NCBI GenBank assembly: GCA_014871385.1
Contig: CM026430.1
Span: forward strand, 3,141,040 to 3,205,039
DNA: 64,000 nucleotides
Source: Ceratodon purpureus
Taxonomy: Eukaryota > Streptophyta > Bryopsida > Pseudoditrichales > Ditrichaceae
Direction: 5' to 3'
Part shown: positions 57,801-64,000 of the stretch, one piece after another
How the letters are laid out: each line of letters begins with the position of its first letter
Position numbering within the stretch: the first letter of the stretch is position 1
Notes under the pieces: model-generated
The model's input: only the letters and a program-made list of their open reading frames with translations
Database searches by the model: none
What the model was told of the DNA's origin: nothing
Translations under genes and position numbers: made by a program

Positions 57801-60800
57801 CTTCGTCAGAAGCAGCCGTGATTTCTCTCTGGAAAACAGATTTAAGAAATGGTAAGTTTACAAACAAATACAAATCCTTTGTCGATATGGAAGTGTGATG
57901 AGGGGAGAAAGAAGTGCTTACACGATAAAGAAACGCGATGAAGACTTTGGTTGGCAATGTAAACCAGGATGGATTGGACGGTTTGTGGTTCAAACATAAA
58001 TGATACTCCGCTGGTGTGAGGAGATCCTTGAACTCCTCCAATTTCATCACACCGAATGAGCGAATTCGGAAAAGTTTTGCCGGAATATTACTCTTCACAT
58101 GATCATTTTCTGTAGACCTGTACGAATAGACGATGGTTAGTACAATGCATAAAGATCGAGTTTAACCTGCGTGCAAGAGGAATGGACAAAATAAGGGGTT
58201 TAAATCCTCACCAGTTTATGTCGTGCATGGCATGTAGAAGATTTCCCACATGACCGCGGGGGTCAAGAACAATGCAATGCACAGAAATGTGCCATGCTGG
58301 ATCTTCGCTGTGATGTTTGTTGATATGTCTGTACCATGCCGCAAGGCGATGGTTACCTTCCCAGACATAGAACATCTTCCCAGAAAACTGCTTCAAATCC
58401 GAGTCGGCCAAGAGCTCATCTTCGAAAGCATCATTCGCTTTTTGCCAACAAGGGCTCCACTCAGCCTTGGTCTCCTCTGTGACGTCGGATGTCTTCTCTT
58501 CATGGTCGTAGATGGAAATGTACATGACTCGGTCTCCATCTCTATATCCTTTGACAAACTCGCGCTCCAAATGCTGAACTCCCATTTCTCCTACAGGTCT
58601 CACTCTTGCCATAGAGATCATTCTGCAAAGGGGAACTAGGATACGCGACTTCGTCTTTGGAAGTATTCGGAGCTTATTGATGACGCCTATGGAGTCTTCC
58701 TTGTGTTGTACCCGATGTCCCAATTCACTGTCCACTACATTCGTCAAATCAGGAGGACACGATGGCGCTGGCAACATATCCTGTGTCTGAGTTACCTGCA
58801 AGAAGTCATGCATTTTCAAATTTGATCCGAAGACAAGGATGAGAATAAGTAAAACAATTACGAAGATGAATAAACCAATAGCTTTCAGAACTGATACATC
58901 TCATTTGCAAAACCAACTCTAAACCCAAACAATAGGAAGTAGTACATAGGCCACTATGTACGTGGAGCACGGCTATAATACTCCCTAGCCTGTCTACAAT
59001 TCCAATGACGGCGCCTCCTCCAAAAACGCCTGGTCTGTTGGACAGGGCATGGTAGTATCGCCGGGAGGGCGAAGACAACATGGGCGGGCCTCCTCACTCT
59101 AATAGGCGAGGAAGGAGAAGGTGGAGACATCGGCGGGGTACCAAGCCGTGGAGAAGTAGGCATGTAGCCTGAGGATGTAGGCTCATAGACAGGAGACGTA
59201 GGCATGTACTGAGCGGAGTGGACCTCGAGAGGTCCACTACCTACAACTACAGGGCTTCCTAAATCACACCTACATAAATGGGGCTGATCAAATGAATCCG
59301 AGAGGTCGGAAACATTGATCACTGAGATAGGGGAACTGATGGACAAGGGTGCATCTGAGAATACCTGCAAGCATAGAGACAAAGACAATGTCAATTTAGC
59401 ATTTCAGTTTTCAAAACTACTTAAGAAAGATTTAATAAAAATGCAATGTTGACTACAAAAGCAAAAATGATTAAATTACCTCAGTTTCTGCAGGAGTTGG
59501 ACCATCACCTTCAGCCGCAGTGAGTTGATCTGTGAACTCCTATATTACAAACAGCAAACCACTTATAAGCTTAAAAAAAAAATAAGTAGCAATCCAAAAA
59601 AAAGAATTCGTCATGAGTTGCGAAACTTCTATATTCCCCATCCCAAACCCCCACATTTTATACAAAATTATCACCCCCCGCCCCCTTGCATTAATGGCCT
59701 TGGCAGTCGCATCCCACTCCAATATGCCCTCGCGGCCTCCCCCCACCTCCCCAAAACCCGACATCATGTACATAATGTACATCCACTTCCCCCATCCCCT
59801 CATCGCAATGGTAGGCGCATCCCACTTTAAAGTGCCCTCGCGGCCTTCCCCCATCTCCCCAAACCCCCACATTCTGTACAGAATGTACATAGAACTCCCC
59901 CCTCCCCTTATGGCCATGGCAGTCGCATCCCACTCCCATGTGCCCTCGCGGCCTCCCTCCACCTCCCCCATATTTGTATTCCCCACATTCTGTACAGAAT
60001 GTGGGTCTTACTCCCACTTGCCTTCGCAGCCATGGCAGTCGCATCCCACTCCAATGTGCCCTCGCGGCCCCCCCCCCCACCTCCCCAAAACCCCACATTC
60101 TGTACCGAATGTACATCCCCCGCCCCCTTGCATTAATGGCCATGGCAGTCGCATCCCACACCAATGTGCCCTCGCGGCCTCCCTCCACCTCCCCGATATT
60201 TGTATTCCCCACATTCTGTATAGAATGTGGGTCTGCCCGCCCCCTTGCACTCTTGGCCATGGCAGTCGCATCCCATTTGAATCTGGCGTCGCGGCCTCCC
60301 TCCACCTCCCTCCTTCGCGTATTACCCACATTCTGTACAGAATGTGGGTCTGCCCGCCCCCTTGCACTCTTGGCCATGGCAGTCGCATCCCATTTGAATG
60401 TGGCGTCGCGGCCTCCCTCCATCTCCTTCATATTTGTATTGCCCACATTCTGTACAGAATGTGGGTCTTTACTCCCACTTGCCTCCGTGGCCATGGCAGT
60501 CGCATCCCACTCCAATGTGCCCTCGCGGCCTCCCTCCACCTCTTCCATCTGCGTCTTCCCCACATTCTGTACAGAATGTGGGTCTTTACTCCCACTTGCC
60601 TCCGTGGCCATGGCAGTCGCATCCCACTCCAATGTGCCCTCGCGGCCTCCCTCCACCTCTTCCATCTGCGTCTTCCCCACATTCTGTACAGAATGTGGGT
60701 CTACACTCCCCCTTGCCACCGTGGCCATGGCAGTCGCATCCCACTCCAATGTGCCCTCGCGGCCTCCCTCCACCTCCCCAAACGCCCACATTTTATACAA

Positions 60801-62352
60801 AATTATCACCCCCCGCCCCCTTGCATTAATGGCCATGGCAGTCGCATCCCACTCCAATGTGCCCTCGCGGCCTCCCTCCACCTCCCCAAACGCCCACATT
60901 CTGTACAGAATGTACAACCCCCGCCCCCTTTCCTTCGCGGCCATGGCAGTCGCATCCCACTCCAATGTGCCCTCGCGGCCTCCCTCCACCTCCCCAAAAC
61001 CCCAACTAGTGTACACTCCCTCTAGTTCCGAAACCCCACCCACAACAAATGCGAGCATCTCAACAATCACTGCCCAACTCGCAACCACTGCATTCGCAGA
61101 CTGAGCTGCAGGGACACTTGCAATTCGAATCTCTCCTTTCACGACCCTCTGCAGAGCAATATGCGAATCCGAAACCTCAACCATAGCAATATTCATGAAC
61201 CCAACTTCGGAAATCCGAACCCTTACCTCCTCTGTGGCTCCATCACGATCTGTCTCTCCGCCTGCACTGCTCATCTCCACAACCCCACGGTCTTCTCCAC
61301 CTGCCGCCATTCTTCCAACAGAATGCTCAAACTCCGATGCCGCAAGTTGGAGTTGAGATGTGCCCCCACTTCTCTTCCTCCCTCGAGTTCCTCGACCTCT
61401 CCCTCTCCCTGGACCACCTACCCTTCTCCCTCGATCCGCGACCTCTATCTCCTGACACTCGTTGTCATCAAGGGGCCCCGCCATTGTACATTGCAATTGG
61501 TCTTTGTTCAAACTCCTCTGGGATGGACTCCCGGGGTCCCCTCGTCGCGCTAGCCTTGCAGCGTTTTCTTCCCCACCTTCGCCCGCCTCCATAATTTCTC
61601 GCCTTGCTCTACGAGCCACTCTTATCAAAGTATCAGGATCTGACTCCTCGCCCGCATCCACTTCTGGCGTCTTTTCCTGTACGACGTCTTATCAATCCTA
61701 AACCAATTGAGAATCTGTACAAAAATTTAAGGCAATGTCCATAATTTCTACCTCGCATCTTTTTTTCTTAACATTATCTATGCTTGATGCAACATCGTAA
61801 TTCTTATCAGTAAAAAAATAAAACGCGAGGACATTGCAAAGAACTGAATATTACTCTACAAAATACATAATTAACATTCAGATAATTCAATGTAGCAATT
61901 ACGAAACTTACCACATCCGTGTTAGAATGTTCGCCCGAATGTGAATCTGTGCCTCTTATCGAACACTCCTTAAAACCGAAAGAAGGTTGTGGTGTCTCTA
62001 AAGGTGGACTGGAACTGAGCCCGAGTTCTTCCGTCATCTCTATCTGTTTTTCTCCGCTATTAATTATATCATGCTCCCGATGCTCAACTAAGTTGTCCCC
62101 TAAAACCTCTTCTTCTACCGCTATGATCGACTCCAGAATGAGTTTACGAATGCTACAGAATTTAATTGCCAAAGGCAGCCCAGCTCCTCGAACCTTCAGA
62201 GGTGCACCCGAAATGTTGCCTCTAGAATTCGCCTTTCTACGTGTCTCTCTCCTCTTCCTCGCTCTCCTATTCGTAAAATCCGTACCATATGCTTTTCTTC
62301 TAGGTTTACGGGTGACATAACTAGAGGGAGATGATCCTCCCCTCTCCTTCAT
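54826..62352 (-). CDS. gene B: second ParB-like/degenerate methyltransferase paralogue
   Basis: Exons on the minus strand: 62352-61912, 61676 to an undecided donor, 59539-59480, 59364-59098, 58795-58212, 58117-57922, 57828-57631, 57540-57325, 57231-56990, 56901-56229, 56142-55789, 55705-55444, 55358-55188 and 55091-54826. From 59539 to the stop the frame stays open for 1163 codons. The N-terminus is basic (SSYVTRKPRRKAY) and Arg/Gly-rich (RGRGRGTRGRK). Exon 59364-59098 carries three heptads like the pol II CTD. The ParB-like part is in 58795-58212 (ILVPLCRMISMARVRP and FYVWEGNHRLAAW). The middle matches gene A (ANPKNG, LDKLQ, KARWLRWW, WDKAFPTF). The methyltransferase part has DLIIADIPEN in place of DPPY (about 56055-56085) and intact motif I VLDWNAGTGASI across 55444/55358. 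The tail is SSSSESESSD. Several splice sites match gene A, so the pair arose by duplication. Whether the 117-bp repeats are exon or intron is open. The last acceptor had to be GCAGAG to avoid a stop. Confidence 0.75.
59640..61010. repeat. 117-bp tandem array with an 18-bp palindrome, inside gene B
   Basis: About twelve units. The phrase CACATTCTGTACAGAATGTG is an exact palindrome (extended by one more C/G on each side in many units) and recurs every 107-117 bp, alternating with GTCGCATCCCACTCCAATGT and CCCTCGCGGCCTCCCTCCAC. A few units carry TTTTATACAAAATTAT instead. Because 117 is a multiple of three, long frames stay open on both strands. The array lies between the exon starting at 61676 and the exon at 59539. 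Confidence 0.92.
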
Positions 62353-62416
62353 GTGTCTACCTAACAAGAATCGTCCCTTCTCATCACAAAATAGCTCTCC
62401 TTCTAACTGCCCTTCA

Positions 62417-62428
62417 TCTTATATATCC
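62417..62428 (-). promoter_or_regulatory. TATA box for gene B
   Basis: GGATATATAAGA on the minus strand, about 65 bases upstream of the Met at 62352 and 50 upstream of the one at 62367. Spacing is similar to that of gene A, favouring the start at 62352. Confidence 0.6.
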
Positions 62429-62599
62429 CAAACCTTCAACCCCTCGGTCTCAGTCGTGAATATTTTCCCTATGCCTAGACTATAAATAAATGCATTTTGA
62501 ATTAAAGTTCATCTGATAAATCTAAATTGGAAGAAGGAAAACATGTCCGCAAAATAATAATAGATTTTATTGTGCAATGGTATACTTGTATTAAATATA

Positions 62600-63440
62600 G
62601 AAGGCTCTGACGGCTCACTCTAATCTCACCTACCCACATATCAAATGGAATCGGGTTCACGATTCAAACATTATATGCTTAGTTCTATAAAATCCTACCT
62701 TGTATACTTGGGCCTGCAAAAAGCAGCATTCAAATTAGTTAGCGCCGTCTCTCTTAAATCAAAAATCAAATATGGACATTCCAACCTGAATATAATGATC
62801 AATAGCGATGCATCAATCCAATCACTTTGCTCTCATGATATCGCTTCGCTACTTCACTCACTCTTCTCACTACTTACCTCACTTACCTGCGAAATTTGGG
62901 TGGTCTGTCTGTCCAGCAATCTATTATGAAAATTGAGGAACCTTAACACTGAATAAAATATAGAATTTGAATAAATCATATGCTTGCATTAGTCCTATAT
63001 ATATATAACTAATGCATGAATATGATTAATTCAAATTCTATATATTTATTGTTTTAAATGCAGAAGGAAAAGACGGCTCTTTTTAATCCAATCAAACCCC
63101 ATAAAAAATAGAATCTGCTCCACGGTTTAAACACTTAAAGCAATATTCTGAAAATCTTACCACATATTTATGGGCCTGCAAAAAGTAACATTCTAATCAG
63201 TTAGCGCCGTCTCTCTTTAATCATACATTCGTTACGTAGCAGAATGAATCATTACCTAGTCGTCCACATGGACATTCCAATTTGAATAAAATGATCAACA
63301 GCGATGCATCATTCCTCTCACTTTGCTCTCGCGATACAGCTTGGCTAGTACACTCACTCTTCTCCCTTCTTCCTCTAGTATCTCTGAGTTGCCTGCAAAT
63401 ATGGGGATGGTCTGTTTGTACGCCCAAGGCATGGGCATCC
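62600..63440. repeat. duplicated 5' region of the rightmost gene
   Basis: 62600-62915 and 63090-63440 are diverged direct copies, sharing GGGCCTGCAAAAAG, TAGCGCCGTCTCTC, AGCGATGCATCA and CACTCACTCTTCTC. The second copy carries the ATG at 63401. At the matching place in the first copy (about 62895) the ATG is replaced by TTG. Confidence 0.7.
62959..63043. repeat. imperfect hairpin between the two promoter copies
   Basis: The arms ATAGAATTTGAATAAATCAT and ATGATTAATTCAAATTCTAT flank a core with TGCATTAGT / ACTAATGCA and a TA-alternating loop. It could be a small MITE or a cruciform-forming spacer. Confidence 0.6.
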
Positions 63441-64000
63441 CTCTTAGGATTCGCGTAGATGACGATGGTCTAGCTACGGTGTCCTCTCTTCGCCTCAGTC
63501 TCAGATTCCATTTTCGAGAGGATTCCATCAGTATAGAGGAGGAGATCTTTGATGACGTTACTGCCGAGGTTACCCACACCCTCGGGCAACCTTCAATGAG
63601 AGATGAGAACAACATTTTGCAGTGGAGACTCCTCCCTGGATCCTATAGAGTCTATGGACTTACTGATTCTCTTATGGCTGCATCCACTGAGATCCTCACC
63701 CCCCGTCGCTCTTCTACTTGCACAATTCAGACTCCCTTACCTCGTGATGTCAAAGTCAAAGTCGAGCCTGGTACCGAGACTTCAGATGTAGAGAAACCTC
63801 CTCCGACCGTCATATCTCTCTCTTCTGATGACGAAGTCAGTCCCGTGAAGTTGGTGCCTAAGGTCCATGCAGATGCTCCTCCTTCCAATGTGTCTCCTCC
63901 ATTGTCCCACGTCACAGTTAGCATTGTTCCGCTCCTTCAAGAGATTGCTAAGACGCGTGGGTCCAAAAACATTTTGAAGAAGATAGACTATTCCACTATT
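63401..64000 (+). CDS. partial protein with SUMO-interaction-like motif, runs off the window
   Basis: From the Met at 63401 (MGMVCLYAQGMGIPLRIRVD) the frame stays open for all 200 codons to the window end. Residues about 20-95 look like a folded beta-rich domain (LRLSLRFHFREDSISIEEE, LLPGSYRVYGLTDS). Then comes a disordered Pro/Ser-rich part with VKVKVEPGTE (a VKVE sumoylation-type site) and TVISLSSDDE, which fits a SUMO-interacting motif (hydrophobic core followed by Ser and acids). No family recognised. It is divergent from gene B with about 1 kb between them. The upstream sequence is tandemly duplicated. An upstream exon cannot be excluded. Confidence 0.6.
   Translation, partial: MGMVCLYAQGMGIPLRIRVDDDGLATVSSLRLSLRFHFREDSISIEEEIFDDVTAEVTHTLGQPSMRDENNILQWRLLPGSYRVYGLTDSLMAASTEILTPRRSSTCTIQTPLPRDVKVKVEPGTETSDVEKPPPTVISLSSDDEVSPVKLVPKVHADAPPSNVSPPLSHVTVSIVPLLQEIAKTRGSKNILKKIDYSTI

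Noticed and set aside
59613-61025. Long plus-strand frame (470 codons) with Pro-rich repeats
   Set aside because: It is the antisense reading of the 117-bp tandem array. The unit is a multiple of three, so several frames stay open without being genes.
43190-64000. Endogenous giant-virus or phage insertion
   Set aside because: Methyltransferase and ParB-like folds alone would fit, but no capsid, polymerase, terminase or packaging gene is visible, and the genes have many spliceosomal introns and plant TATA boxes.

Overview
This is a nuclear DNA window from a land plant. The evidence is a ten-exon gene for the small subunit of carbamoyl-phosphate synthetase with GT-AG introns of a few hundred bases and a plastid-like leader, plant-type U2 snRNA genes, NB-ARC relics, a Stowaway-type MITE and a pogo/CENP-B transposase. 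The NB-ARC and DDE styles and the intron sizes make me think of a bryophyte or another seed-free plant, but I cannot fix the species.

Layout. 1-20.2 kb is gene-poor and transposon-rich. It holds a repeat present twice (1-410 and 3.6-4.3 kb, the second copy split by a SINE-like insert with a 12-bp target duplication), a decayed pogo-like transposase (9501-5071, minus) broken by two terminal-inverted-repeat elements of one family, a minisatellite, a poly-G run, a Stowaway-like MITE and a perfect 44-bp foldback. 20.2-24.3 kb is the CPS small-subunit gene (minus, intact, 463 aa predicted). 24.3-27.3 kb is AT-rich with no gene seen. 27.3-43.2 kb is a composite rearrangement: two practically identical 4.5-kb arms in inverted orientation (28503-33020 and 36211-40727), each with a complete U2 snRNA gene, surround a 3.2-kb spacer holding a TraB-domain pseudogene and a RING relic. 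Diverged NB-ARC relics lie outside both arms in direct orientation.

43.2-64 kb is different in kind: higher GC, many simple repeats and several plausible intact genes with TATA boxes. Two small genes (89 and 149 aa) are transcribed away from a shared region packed with 16-bp palindromes. Then come two large tandem genes on the minus strand (A, 54088-47348, 1380 aa by my splice model; B, 62352-54826, more than 1400 aa). They share an N-terminal ParB-like fold carrying a GNHR motif, a conserved unnamed middle region, and a C-terminal beta-class N6/N4 DNA methyltransferase fold whose catalytic DPPY motif is lost in both. The same 16-bp palindrome recurs in a 151-bp tandem array inside intron 5 of gene A, and an unrelated 18-bp palindrome recurs in a 117-bp array inside gene B. 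A divergent gene with a SUMO-interaction-like motif starts upstream of B and runs off the window. ParB-fold proteins beside palindrome arrays invite comparison with bacterial ParB/parS, with methylation activity probably replaced by a binding role. This locus is my best candidate for an undescribed system. The architecture is read from sequence; the function is inference.
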